From Mycobacteriales bacterium (GTDB lineage: Bacteria > Actinomycetota > Actinomycetes > BP-191): a DNA stretch of 64,000 nt. A program made the translations under genes and the position numbers. A model generated the notes under the pieces. That model saw only the letters and a program-made list of their open reading frames with translations. It was not told the DNA's origin and did no database searches. Positions 44,003 through 54,367 of this stretch are shown here, piece after piece; within the stretch, counting starts at the first letter, position 1; every line of letters begins with the position of its first letter. The stretch is taken from the NCBI GenBank assembly GCA_035714365.1, contig DASTMB010000008.1, positions 1 to 64,000 on the forward strand. The letters run 5' to 3'.

Positions 44003-44860
44003 TCAGCCGCTCGGCGGCGACGAGACGTTCGGGAACGTCCGCAGCCGGAACACCCCGCCGGACCAGTAGACGTTGTCGTGCTTCCACGACTTCGGGCAGC
44101 AGTTGGGGGAGCCGTCGGAGTAGTCGGCCTCGTACGTCGAGATGTACCCCTTGGTGCGCACGTAGATCTGCGCGTGGCTGCCCTCGGGGTGGTGCGCGGC
44201 GAGCTTCGGGCCGGCCGTGCCGGAGCGCCAGGTGACGACGTCGTAGCCGGCGAGCGTGCCGGAGCCGCGGAACGTCACGACGACGACGAGCGAGTCGCGG
44301 ACCTGCCCGGTGAGCGAGCCGGTGCGGACGGAAACCTCGGCCCAGGTGCCGGGGTCGCCGAAGCCGGCGTAGACGAGCGAGTCGGAGCCGTTCGCGAGGC
44401 GCCGGTAGAGGCGGACGGTGAGCCGCGGCTCGTCGGCGCCGGGGAGCTTGTGCTGCTCGCGCCCCGTGATCCAGGTGGCGACGCCGCCGGCCATGGACAC
44501 GACGCCGCACTCGACGTCGTCGAGGTCGGGGTCGTGGACGGCGCAGCCGTTCTCGGGGTCGGGCTGGGTGAGGTTCTCGTCCTCGGACGCCTCGAGGTAC
44601 GCGCCCTTCGCGGTGAGGACGACACCGGGAGCGACGGTCGGCTTCGGCGAGGGCGTGGGAGACGGCGTCGGCGTGGCCGGCTTCGAGGCCGAGGGGGACG
44701 GCGTGGGCTTCGGCGGCACCGTCGGCTTCGGCTTCGCGGTCGGCGTCACCGACGCGGTGACCGGCGCCGACGACGGCGCGGCGGCCGGCTCGCCGTCCCC
44801 CTTGCAGCCGGTGACCAGCAGCCCGAGCGCGACGACGGCCGCCCCGATCCGCAACGACAT
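44003..44860 (-). CDS. Secreted lipoprotein with Pro/Thr linker, hypothetical
   Basis: 285 residues. Lipobox LLVTGC (C19) after a short signal peptide, a Thr/Pro/Ser/Lys linker (about 25-78) that probably spans the cell wall, then a soluble domain of unknown family rich in Trp/Tyr with a CC pair (SPNCCPKSW). ATG 44860 has GGGAGGGT eight bases upstream. Confidence 0.78.
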   Translation of the reverse strand: MSLRIGAAVVALGLLVTGCKGDGEPAAAPSSAPVTASVTPTAKPKPTVPPKPTPSPSASKPATPTPSPTPSPKPTVAPGVVLTAKGAYLEASEDENLTQPDPENGCAVHDPDLDDVECGVVSMAGGVATWITGREQHKLPGADEPRLTVRLYRRLANGSDSLVYAGFGDPGTWAEVSVRTGSLTGQVRDSLVVVVTFRGSGTLAGYDVVTWRSGTAGPKLAAHHPEGSHAQIYVRTKGYISTYEADYSDGSPNCCPKSWKHDNVYWSGGVFRLRTFPNVSSPPSG

Positions 44861-44973
44861 CTGCGTACCCTCCCGACGATCCGGCGGACGACCCCCCGTG
44901 CGCCGCCCCGCACCGTACCGTCGGCGGTGCCCGCACGGGAGTGACCGCGCCGCCGCCCGCTCACGGCGTCCGG

Positions 44974-45173
44974 TACACTTCCTCCCGGCGGCTCCGGCAA
45001 CGGGGCCGACCTCGCATGTCCGCGCCCCGCCCCTGGCGGGGAGGCGCCTCGGTCCGGACCCGTCCGGCACGCGCCCACGGCGGGCATCAGGGCGGCGCGC
45101 AACCCGCGCGTCGCGACGAACCGAGCGGAGCCCTGCGCCCACGGCGCCAGGGCGCGGAAGGGCGTGTGCGGCC
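44974..45173 (+). promoter_or_regulatory. rpsB promoter and leader
   Basis: The 313 bases between the lipoprotein start and rpsB hold no gene. TACACT (44974-44979) is the best -10. The leader of about 190 bases contains two CGCCCACGGCG copies (45071, 45137) and a GCCCTGCGCC/GGCGCCAGGGC hairpin near 45131-45153, consistent with an S2-type autoregulatory leader, though I cannot assign a known motif. Confidence 0.45.
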
Positions 45174-46151
45174 ATGGCCGTCGTCACGATGAAGCAGCTC
45201 CTGGAGAGCGGCGTCCACTTCGGGCACCAGACCAAGCGGTGGAACCCGAAGATGAAGCGCTACATCTTCACCGAGCGCAACGGCATCTACATCATCGACC
45301 TCCAGCAGACGCTGTCGTACATCGACCGCGCCTACGAGTTCGTGCGCGAGACGGTCGCCCACGGCGGCACGATCCTGTTCATCGGGACCAAGAAGCAGGC
45401 GCAGGAGGCCATCGAGAAGGAGGCCACCCGCGTCGGCATGCCGTACGTCAAGGAGCGCTGGCTCGGCGGCATGCTCACGAACTTCCAGACCGTCTACAAG
45501 CGGCTCCAGCGCCTCAAGGAGCTCGAGATGATCGAGCAGACCGGCGGCGCGAACGTCATGACCAAGAAGGAGAACCTGGTCCTGACCCGCGAGAAGGCGA
45601 AGCTGGAGCGCACCCTCGGCGGCATCCGCGACATGCAGCGGACCCCGAGCGCGGTGTGGGTCATCGACACGAAGAAGGAGCACATCGCCGTCGGCGAGGC
45701 GCGCAAGCTCGGCATCCCGGTCGTCGCGATCCTCGACACCAACTGCGACCCGGACGAGGTCGACTTCCCGATCCCGGGCAACGACGACGCGATTCGCTCG
45801 GCGACGCTGCTCACCCGCGTCGTGGCCGACGCGGTGGCGGAGGGCCTGATGGCCCGCGCCTCCGCCAACAGCAACGCCGGCCGCGGCGACGACAAGCCGA
45901 ACCGCGACGGCCAGCTCGCCACCGACGAGCCGCTCGCCGACTGGGAGCTCGAGCTGCTCAAGACCGGGCAGCAGGCCGACGCGGCCCCGCCGGCGACCGC
46001 CGACACGCCCGCCGCCCCGGCCGCCGAGGCCGCCCCCGCCGAGGCGCCCGCCGCCGAGGCCGCCCCCGCGGAGGCCGCGCCGGCCGCCGAGGCCACGCCG
46101 CAGGCGCCGGACGCCGACGCGGCCGCGCAGGGCGACGGCACCCCCTCCTAG
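45174..46151 (+). CDS. rpsB: 30S ribosomal protein S2
   Basis: 325 residues. [53 protein letters not shown] and [22 protein letters not shown] are classic. The last about 60 residues are an Ala/Pro/Glu repeat tail ([19 protein letters not shown]), longer than usual. ATG 45174. Operon with tsf. Confidence 0.97.
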   Translation: MAVVTMKQLLESGVHFGHQTKRWNPKMKRYIFTERNGIYIIDLQQTLSYIDRAYEFVRETVAHGGTILFIGTKKQAQEAIEKEATRVGMPYVKERWLGGMLTNFQTVYKRLQRLKELEMIEQTGGANVMTKKENLVLTREKAKLERTLGGIRDMQRTPSAVWVIDTKKEHIAVGEARKLGIPVVAILDTNCDPDEVDFPIPGNDDAIRSATLLTRVVADAVAEGLMARASANSNAGRGDDKPNRDGQLATDEPLADWELELLKTGQQADAAPPATADTPAAPAAEAAPAEAPAAEAAPAEAAPAAEATPQAPDADAAAQGDGTPS

Positions 46152-46175
46152 ACCTTCCGTTCCGACCACCGATAG

Positions 46176-47783
<1,608 letters not shown>

Positions 47784-47805
47784 ACGCCGCAGCGAAAGGG
47801 CCGCC

Positions 47806-48363
47806 GTGATCGACGACACCCTCCTCGAGTCCGAGGAGAAGATGGACAAGGCCGTCACGGTCTGCCGCGAGGAGCTCGGCACGATCCGGACCGGGCGCGC
47901 GACGCCGGCCATGTTCTCCAAGATCACCGCCGAGTTCTACGGCACGCCGACGCCGCTGTCGCAGATGGCGTCGATCACCGTGCCGGAGCCGCGGATGGCC
48001 GTCGTGAAGCCGTACGACAAGTCCTCGCTCGGCGCGATCGAGAAGGCGATCCGCGACAGCGACCTCGGCGTCAACCCGACCAACGACGGCACGCTGATCC
48101 GCATCGTGCTCCCGCAGCTCACCGAGGAGCGGCGCAAGGACCTGATCAAGGTCGCGCGGCACAAGGCGGAGGAGGGCCGGGTGGCGATCCGTTCGGTACG
48201 CCGCCACGGCAAGGACGCGCTGGACCGGCTGGCCCGCGACGGCGAGGCCGGCGAGGACGACGTGCGCCGTGCCGAGAAGGAGCTCGACGAGCTGACGCAC
48301 CGCTACATCGCGCACGTCGACGACGCGCTGAAGAACAAGGAGGCGGAGCTGCTCGAGGTCTGA
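47806..48363 (+). CDS. frr: Ribosome recycling factor
   Basis: Splits post-termination ribosomes with EF-G. 185 residues: three-helix bundle with [34 protein letters not shown] and the C-terminal [18 protein letters not shown] 47806 preceded by GAAAGGG. Confidence 0.97.
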   Translation: MIDDTLLESEEKMDKAVTVCREELGTIRTGRATPAMFSKITAEFYGTPTPLSQMASITVPEPRMAVVKPYDKSSLGAIEKAIRDSDLGVNPTNDGTLIRIVLPQLTEERRKDLIKVARHKAEEGRVAIRSVRRHGKDALDRLARDGEAGEDDVRRAEKELDELTHRYIAHVDDALKNKEAELLEV

Positions 48364-48385
48364 CGGCCTCCCGCGCTCCGCTGCC

Positions 48386-49252
48386 ATGTCCGTCGCCGAG
48401 GTCCCGAGCCCGGCCGAGGTCCCCGACGTCGGCGAGCCGCCGCAGCCGCGCCGGGCCGGCCGCAACCTGCCCGCCGCGATCGCGGTCGGCCTGTTCCTCG
48501 GCGCGCTGATCCTCGTCACGCTGTTCACCAGGCGGCCGGCGTTCGTGGCGCTGGCGACGGTGGCGATCGCGTACGGCACCTGGGAGCTCTGCCGCGCGCT
48601 GGAGCAGTCCGGCGCGCACGCCGCCCGCACGCCGCTGGTGCTCGGCGGCGCCGTGACGATGGTGGCGGCGTACGCGCGGGGCACTACGGCGTTGCTGTTC
48701 GGGCTGGTCGTGACCTGCCTCGCCTGCCTCGCCTGGCGGCTGCCGGAGGGCGTGCCCGGGTACCTGCGGGACTGGACGACGAGCGTGTTCGTGGCGGCGT
48801 ACGTGCCGTTCCTCGCGGGGTTCGCGATGCTGATGACCGCGCCGGCGAACGGCCCCGCGCGGATCGTGTCGTTCATCGCGACGACGGTGTGCAGCGACGT
48901 CGGCGGCTACACCGCGGGCGTGCTGCGCGGACGCCACCCGATGGCGCCGTCGGTGAGCCCGAAGAAGACGTGGGAGGGGCTCGCGGGCAGCGCGCTCGCC
49001 TGCACCGCCGGCGGCGTCGCGCTCGTCTCCACGATCATGGAGATCGCCTGGTGGCAGGGCGCGCTGTTCGGCCTCGCGGTCGCCGCCGCGGCCACGCTCG
49101 GCGACCTCGGCGAGTCGCTCGTCAAGCGCGACGTCGGCATCAAGGACATGGGCCACCTGCTGCCCGGCCACGGCGGGCTGATGGACCGGCTCGACTCGCT
49201 GCTCATCGTCGCGCCGGTCGCGTGGCTGCTGCTGACCGCGTGGTCGGGATGA
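48386..49252 (+). CDS. cdsA: Phosphatidate cytidylyltransferase
   Basis: Makes CDP-diacylglycerol from phosphatidic acid. 288 residues, about eight transmembrane helices after a Pro-rich cytoplasmic start. The signature [12 protein letters not shown] and [33 protein letters not shown] is complete. ATGA overlap with rlmN. Confidence 0.96.
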   Translation: MSVAEVPSPAEVPDVGEPPQPRRAGRNLPAAIAVGLFLGALILVTLFTRRPAFVALATVAIAYGTWELCRALEQSGAHAARTPLVLGGAVTMVAAYARGTTALLFGLVVTCLACLAWRLPEGVPGYLRDWTTSVFVAAYVPFLAGFAMLMTAPANGPARIVSFIATTVCSDVGGYTAGVLRGRHPMAPSVSPKKTWEGLAGSALACTAGGVALVSTIMEIAWWQGALFGLAVAAAATLGDLGESLVKRDVGIKDMGHLLPGHGGLMDRLDSLLIVAPVAWLLLTAWSG

Positions 49253-50343
49253 CCTCGCTCCCGCTCGTCTTCGACGCGCCGCGGCGCGGGAAGCCGCCGC
49301 GCCACCTCGCCGACCTGCCGCCCGCGGAACGCCGCGCGGCCGTGGCGGCGCTGGGGGAGAAGCCGTTCCGCGCCGACCAGCTCGCCCGCTGGTACTTCAA
49401 GGGCGCCTCGACCGACCCGGAGTCGATGACCGACCTGCCGGCGGCGACGCGCGACGCGCTCGTGGGGGCGTTGCTGCCGCCGCTGCTCACGCCGGTGCGC
49501 CACGTCGAGGCGGACCGCGGCGCGACGCGGAAGACGTTGTGGCGGCTGCACGACGGGGCGCTGGTCGAGTCGGTGCTGATGCGCTACCCGGACCGCAACA
49601 CCGTCTGCGTCTCCTCGCAGGCCGGCTGCGGCATGGCCTGCCCGTTCTGCGCGACCGGCCAGGGCGGGCTCACCCGCAACCTGTCCGCCGCCGAGGTCGT
49701 CGACCAGGTCGTGTCGGCGCAACGCGCCCTCGCCGCCGGCGAGCTTCCCGGCGGCCCCGGCCGCGTCTCCAACGTCGTGTTCATGGGCATGGGCGAGCCG
49801 CTCGCCAACTACAACGCCGTCGTCGGCGCCGTGCGCTCGCTGGCCGACGACGTCGGCCTGTCGCAGCGATCCATCACCGTCTCCACCGTCGGCCTGGTGC
49901 CCGCGATCGAACGCCTCTCCGCCGAGGGGCTGCACGTCACGCTCGCGCTGTCGCTGCACGCGCCCGACGACGAGCTGCGCGACACCCTGGTGCCGGTCAA
50001 CACCCGGTGGAAGGTGCGCGAGGCGCTGGACGCGGCGTGGGCGTACGCGGCGCGGACCAAGCGCCGCGTCAGCATCGAGTACGCGCTGATCCGCGACGTC
50101 AACGACCAGCCGTGGCGGGCGTCGTTGCTGGGCGAGCTGCTGCGCGGGCACCTCGTGCACGTCAACCTCATCCCGCTCAACGAGACGCCCGGCAGCGCGT
50201 GGACGGCGAGCACGCCCGCCGCGCAGCGGGAGTTCGTGCGGCGGATCGAGTCGTACGGCGTCCCGGTGACGGTGCGCGACACCCGCGGCAGCGACGTGGC
50301 GGCCGCCTGCGGCCAGCTCCGCGCCGACGCGGCCGACCGCTAG
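49249..50343 (+). CDS. rlmN: 23S rRNA/tRNA (adenine-C2)-methyltransferase RlmN
   Basis: Radical SAM enzyme methylating A2503 of 23S rRNA and A37 of tRNA. 364 residues. The [4Fe-4S] [11 protein letters not shown] motif (CxxxCxxC) and [12 protein letters not shown] are present, plus the C-terminal region with [17 protein letters not shown] that carries the methyl-accepting cysteine. Stop shares CTAG (50340-50343) with the convergent gene. Confidence 0.97.
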   Translation: MTSLPLVFDAPRRGKPPRHLADLPPAERRAAVAALGEKPFRADQLARWYFKGASTDPESMTDLPAATRDALVGALLPPLLTPVRHVEADRGATRKTLWRLHDGALVESVLMRYPDRNTVCVSSQAGCGMACPFCATGQGGLTRNLSAAEVVDQVVSAQRALAAGELPGGPGRVSNVVFMGMGEPLANYNAVVGAVRSLADDVGLSQRSITVSTVGLVPAIERLSAEGLHVTLALSLHAPDDELRDTLVPVNTRWKVREALDAAWAYAARTKRRVSIEYALIRDVNDQPWRASLLGELLRGHLVHVNLIPLNETPGSAWTASTPAAQREFVRRIESYGVPVTVRDTRGSDVAAACGQLRADAADR

Positions 50344-50633
50344 CGCGCGCCCGCGGCGTTCGACCGCGCCGGCTCCACGCAGACGGTCGGCTCCGCGGCG
50401 CCCGAGATCTGGAGCCGCAGCAGCACGCCGTCGCCCGGGGTGATCCGATGGAGCGGCGGCGGCAGCATGAGCTGCTTCGGCCTCCCGTCCGGTCCGAGGT
50501 ACCGGACCGGGCGGGTGCCGGGCGCGCCGACGGGCCGCGACACGACGTGCAACGGCGCGCACCGCGGCGCCGCCGCGCTCCCGAGCGGCAACGCCGCGAG
50601 CGCCACCGCGGCCAGCACCACCGTCTGCCTCAT
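50340..50633 (-). CDS. Small secreted protein, hypothetical
   Basis: 97 residues. Signal peptide [22 protein letters not shown], then a short domain with cysteines at APRCAPLH and PTVCVEP, a likely disulfide. ATG 50633. No family recognised. Confidence 0.65.
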   Translation of the reverse strand: MRQTVVLAAVALAALPLGSAAAPRCAPLHVVSRPVGAPGTRPVRYLGPDGRPKQLMLPPPLHRITPGDGVLLRLQISGAAEPTVCVEPARSNAAGAR

Positions 50634-50692
50634 GCCGCGCAGCGTGGCCGCGGCGGCCGGACGCGTCAACGCCCCGCGTAGAGTCGCAACGC

Positions 50693-51439
50693 GTGGGACA
50701 CCTGTTCGTGATCGGCGACTCGCTGGCGTTCCACGGGCCGGAGCAGCCGGAGCTGCTGACCCACCCGGGGCTGTTCCCCAACGTCCTCGGCGAGCTGCTC
50801 GGCCTCGACGTCGACGTGGTCGCGCGGCTCGGCTGGACCGCCCGCGACGCCTGGTGGGCGCTGACCCGCGACCCGCACGTCTACTCGGTGCTGCTGCCGC
50901 GCGCGGACGTCGTCGTGCTCGCGGTCGGCGGCATGGACCAGCTCCCCGCGTGGCTGCCGACGTACCTGCGCAACGGCCTCGACCACGTCCGCCCGGGGCC
51001 GGTGCGGCGGGCGGTGAAGCTCGCGTACCACCACGCCACGCCGTACGCCGTCCGCCTCACCCGGGGCAGCCTGCGCGCGCTGCCGCAGCGGGCCACGCTG
51101 GCCTACCTCACCCGCTGCGTCGAGGCGATCCGCACGCTGAAGCCGGGGACGCCGGTGGTGGGCATCGTGCCGCCGCCGTTCGACGCGCCGTACTTCGGCC
51201 ATGTCACCCGCACCCACCGCCCGGCGGTGCTGGCGCACCGGGCGTGGGGGCAGGCGCAGGGGGTGCCGCTGGCCGACCTGGACCGGGTGGTCGCCCCGCA
51301 CCTCGCCGCCGGCACGCTGAACAGCGACGGCATGCACTGGTCCTGGGCGGCCCACCGGGACGTCGCCGAGGCGCTCGCGGCGGCCGTCGCGGCCGGTCCG
51401 GGGAATGCCGCCATTCGGCGCAACGTTCGGTCACCTTGA
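50693..51439 (+). CDS. SGNH/GDSL hydrolase-fold protein (OctT-like)
   Basis: 248 residues. Block I GDSLAFHG near the N-terminus and block V SDGMHWSW (catalytic Asp/His) at about 212-219; LAVGGMDQLPAWLPTYLRNGLDHVRP and GIVPPPFDAPYFG fit the branch containing mycobacterial diglucosylglycerate octanoyltransferase. No signal peptide, so cytoplasmic. Specific substrate is inference. GTG 50693. Confidence 0.82.
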   Translation: MGHLFVIGDSLAFHGPEQPELLTHPGLFPNVLGELLGLDVDVVARLGWTARDAWWALTRDPHVYSVLLPRADVVVLAVGGMDQLPAWLPTYLRNGLDHVRPGPVRRAVKLAYHHATPYAVRLTRGSLRALPQRATLAYLTRCVEAIRTLKPGTPVVGIVPPPFDAPYFGHVTRTHRPAVLAHRAWGQAQGVPLADLDRVVAPHLAAGTLNSDGMHWSWAAHRDVAEALAAAVAAGPGNAAIRRNVRSP

Positions 51440-51585
51440 TAGCCCGTTCGGCTGGATTTCGCTGCCCCCACTGGCTAGTCCGGTCGCAGCGAGTTACGTT
51501 CCTCTCAACGGCGGCGTCCCCAGCGGGGCCGTCTCCCACCCGTCCCACAGCGTCGCGCGGCGTGAGCCGCGTGGAAGGGCGTTAC

Positions 51586-54165
51586 ATGAACCTGTCCAGG
51601 CTTCGCCTCAGCGTCGTCGCCGTCGGCTCCGCGGTCGTCGCGGTGACGATCGGTGCGGCGACCAGCGGCGTGCCGACGACCGTCGGCAAGACCGCGCCGC
51701 GCAACTTCCAGTTCGCCGAGCGCGCGATGAACGCGCAGGGCTCGCCCGGCAAGGAGGGCGACGAGGCGCGCACGGCGGCCGAGCAGTACGCGCAGGCCCG
51801 CCAGGCCCCCGGCGTCACCGCCCCCGGCGCGTACGACGCCGCGTGGGCGCAGATGGCGACGCTGCCGACGTACGCCGGCTCGTGGTCGGAGACCACGAAC
51901 AAGAAGTACAACGCCGACGACCCCAACTACCGCGACCCGCTGTACTCGAACAGCAGCGGCGGCGCGGGCCTCGTGACCGGCCGCATCACCGGCATCGCCG
52001 TGGCGGCCAACGGCACGATCTTCGCGGGCGGCGCCGACGGCGGCGTCTTCCGCAGCACCGACCAGGGCACCACCTGGACGCCGATCGCCGACGGCCTCCC
52101 GACGCTGTCGGTCGGCGACGTGCGCATCGCACCCGACGGTGCGCTGTGGCTCGCGACGGGTGAGGGCAACACCGGCTCGACGGCCTACGTCGGCTCCGGC
52201 GTCTACCGCCTCGCCAACCCGCAGACCGGCACGTTCAGCGCGTCGGACCGCGTCGGCGACGCCGCCGACGGCACCAACCCGCTCGCCGGCCGGTTCATCA
52301 ACAAGGTCCGCTTCGACGACAACGGCAACGCCTACGCGGCCACCTCGCGCGGCCTGTGGCGCCACTCGTCGACGAGCAAGAGCGGTGCCTGGACGCTGCT
52401 GCTCAACCCGGGCACCGGCACCTACGCGGGCATCGTCAACGACCTCGCGATCCGTCCCGGCACGCAGGGCAAGGAGCTCGTCGTCAACGCCGCCTGGCGC
52501 GGCTACGCGGCGTACAACGGCTTCTACCTGAGCAAGGACGCCGGCGCGCACTTCACGAAGGTCGACCCGCAGGGCGCGATCGTCGGGAAGAACGTCGGCA
52601 ACGCCGAGCTCGCCTACTCGGCCGACGGCAAGAAGCTCTACACCGTCGTCGAGGACACCCAGCTCTACCTGACCGGCGTGCAGAACGCGAACAGCGTCCT
52701 CATGGGCGTCTTCGTCTCCAACACCGGCTCCCCGGCCGGCCCGTGGACCTCCATCGCCGACTACCGCAAGCTCTCCAACAGCGGCTCGGCGCTGAAGACC
52801 AACTCGGTCAACCGCGGCTACGGCCCCGGTGTCCAGGCCTGGTACAACAACTTCATCGCGGTCGACCCGAACAACGCCAACCACGTGTTCGTCGGCCTCG
52901 AGGAGGTCTTCGAGACGCGTGACGGCGGCAACCAGTGGAACGCCATCGCGCCGTACTGGAACTTCGGCCTCTCCTGCTGGGACATCAGCGACGCGAAGAA
53001 CACCTGCCCCAGCACGACGCACTCCGACCAGCACTCGATCGCGTTCGGCAACGGCCGGGTCTACGTCGGCAACGACGGTGGCCTCTACAGCCGCCCGAAG
53101 AACAGCACCGCGGTCAACAAGAACGGCAACGCCACCGACTGGGCGAGCCACAACGCGAACCTGCGGACGCTCCAGTACTACTCGGTCGGCACCGGCTACG
53201 TGGACACCGACGGCGACAACGACATCGACGCGGCCGACAAGGCCAAGGGCGTCGCGGTCGCGGGCGGTCTCCAGGACAACGGCGGCTCGTTGCTGCTGCC
53301 GGGCGCGACCAGCATGGTCAGCCCGTTCGGCGGTGACGGCGGCGACATCATCGTCGACCCGGACAACGGCTGCCGGATCCTGGACGAGTACGTCTACCTC
53401 ACCCTGTGGCTGACCACGAACTGCGGTGAGACCGACGGCTCGCACAGCGCGGTCAAGGACGTCAGCATCAACGACCCGTTCCCGCGCTTCACGGCGCCGT
53501 TCCGGGCCGACCAGTCGAACAAGAACCACTGGGTCGCCGGTGGCGAGTACGTCTGGACCTACGACAAGGGCTTCGCGATCACCAGCGGCGCCGACTGGGT
53601 CCCGCAGTTCGACACGGGCGCGGGCCACAGCATCACCGGCCTGTCCAGCAACCACGACGTCGTGTGGGCCGGCTGGTGCGGCCCGTGCAACCCGGACGGG
53701 TTCAAGCGCGGCGTGGTGACCAACTACGGCGGCACGTACCACCAGGTCACGCTGCCCTCGACGGTCGCCAACCGGTACATCTCCAACGTCGTCATCGACC
53801 CGAACGACGCGGACGGCTCGTCGGCGTACCTCGTGCTCAACGGCTTCTCCCGCCGCTGGACCGAGGGCCCGGGTTCCGGCCAGGGTCACCTGTACAAGAC
53901 GACCGACGGCGGCGCGACGTGGGCCGACGTCTCCGGCAACCTGCCGGACGTCCCGGCCGACGACCTGGTCGTCACGCCGGCCGGCACGCTGGTGCTGGGC
54001 ACCGACCTCGGCGTGCTGATCTCGACCGACGGTGGCGCGCACTGGATGCGGTTCGGCGCGAACCACCCGCTGACGACGGTCATGGACCTGCACGTGGGTC
54101 CGGACGGCCGCCTGTACAGCGCGACGCACGGCCGCGGCATCTGGAGCACGCCGCTCCCCGCGTAA
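51586..54165 (+). CDS. Large secreted beta-propeller protein, copy A
   Basis: 859 residues. Signal peptide about 1-28, then repeated blade motifs with Asp-box/BNR-type turns (FRSTDQGTTWTPIADGLP, FETRDGGNQWN, YKTTDGGATWADVSGNLP, ISTDGGAHWM), as in sortilin/xyloglucanase-like propellers. CGPCNPDGF could be a disulfide loop. No anchor is visible, so it is probably released. ATG 51586 with GGAAGGG upstream. Paralogue of the next gene. Confidence 0.88.
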   Translation: MNLSRLRLSVVAVGSAVVAVTIGAATSGVPTTVGKTAPRNFQFAERAMNAQGSPGKEGDEARTAAEQYAQARQAPGVTAPGAYDAAWAQMATLPTYAGSWSETTNKKYNADDPNYRDPLYSNSSGGAGLVTGRITGIAVAANGTIFAGGADGGVFRSTDQGTTWTPIADGLPTLSVGDVRIAPDGALWLATGEGNTGSTAYVGSGVYRLANPQTGTFSASDRVGDAADGTNPLAGRFINKVRFDDNGNAYAATSRGLWRHSSTSKSGAWTLLLNPGTGTYAGIVNDLAIRPGTQGKELVVNAAWRGYAAYNGFYLSKDAGAHFTKVDPQGAIVGKNVGNAELAYSADGKKLYTVVEDTQLYLTGVQNANSVLMGVFVSNTGSPAGPWTSIADYRKLSNSGSALKTNSVNRGYGPGVQAWYNNFIAVDPNNANHVFVGLEEVFETRDGGNQWNAIAPYWNFGLSCWDISDAKNTCPSTTHSDQHSIAFGNGRVYVGNDGGLYSRPKNSTAVNKNGNATDWASHNANLRTLQYYSVGTGYVDTDGDNDIDAADKAKGVAVAGGLQDNGGSLLLPGATSMVSPFGGDGGDIIVDPDNGCRILDEYVYLTLWLTTNCGETDGSHSAVKDVSINDPFPRFTAPFRADQSNKNHWVAGGEYVWTYDKGFAITSGADWVPQFDTGAGHSITGLSSNHDVVWAGWCGPCNPDGFKRGVVTNYGGTYHQVTLPSTVANRYISNVVIDPNDADGSSAYLVLNGFSRRWTEGPGSGQGHLYKTTDGGATWADVSGNLPDVPADDLVVTPAGTLVLGTDLGVLISTDGGAHWMRFGANHPLTTVMDLHVGPDGRLYSATHGRGIWSTPLPA

Positions 54166-54180
54166 CGCGGAGTCACTGAC

Positions 54181-54215
54181 CGACAGCCCCCGGTGCCCGG
54201 CACCGGGGGCTGTCG
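54181..54215 (+). terminator. Terminator after propeller A
   Basis: CGACAGCCCCCGGTGCC, one base, then its perfect inverse: a 17-base stem (about 15 with a realistic loop). No U-tract. A second hairpin ATGGCCC-CTTC-GGGCCAT with CTTTC lies at 54259-54281, in the leader of copy B. Confidence 0.75.
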
Positions 54216-54367
54216 GCCGTTCGGAGCGCCCCCTTCGGCAGCGAAGGTCCCGGACTGCATGGCCCCTTCGGGCCATCTTTCGCGCCGTGCCTCGTCACCG
54301 CCCGTGACGGCACGTACGGTCCCGAACGACGCGCGGCGAGGAGCCCGCGCGCGCGAAAGGACCCCCG

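Noticed and set aside
45131-45153. A named S2-leader riboregulator upstream of rpsB
   Set aside because: A hairpin is present, but I cannot match it to a described leader motif without covariation analysis.
54216-54367. A cyclic-di-AMP riboswitch in front of propeller B
   Set aside because: Such riboswitches often precede actinomycete wall-protein genes, but the conserved core sequences are not visible here; only a simple hairpin is.
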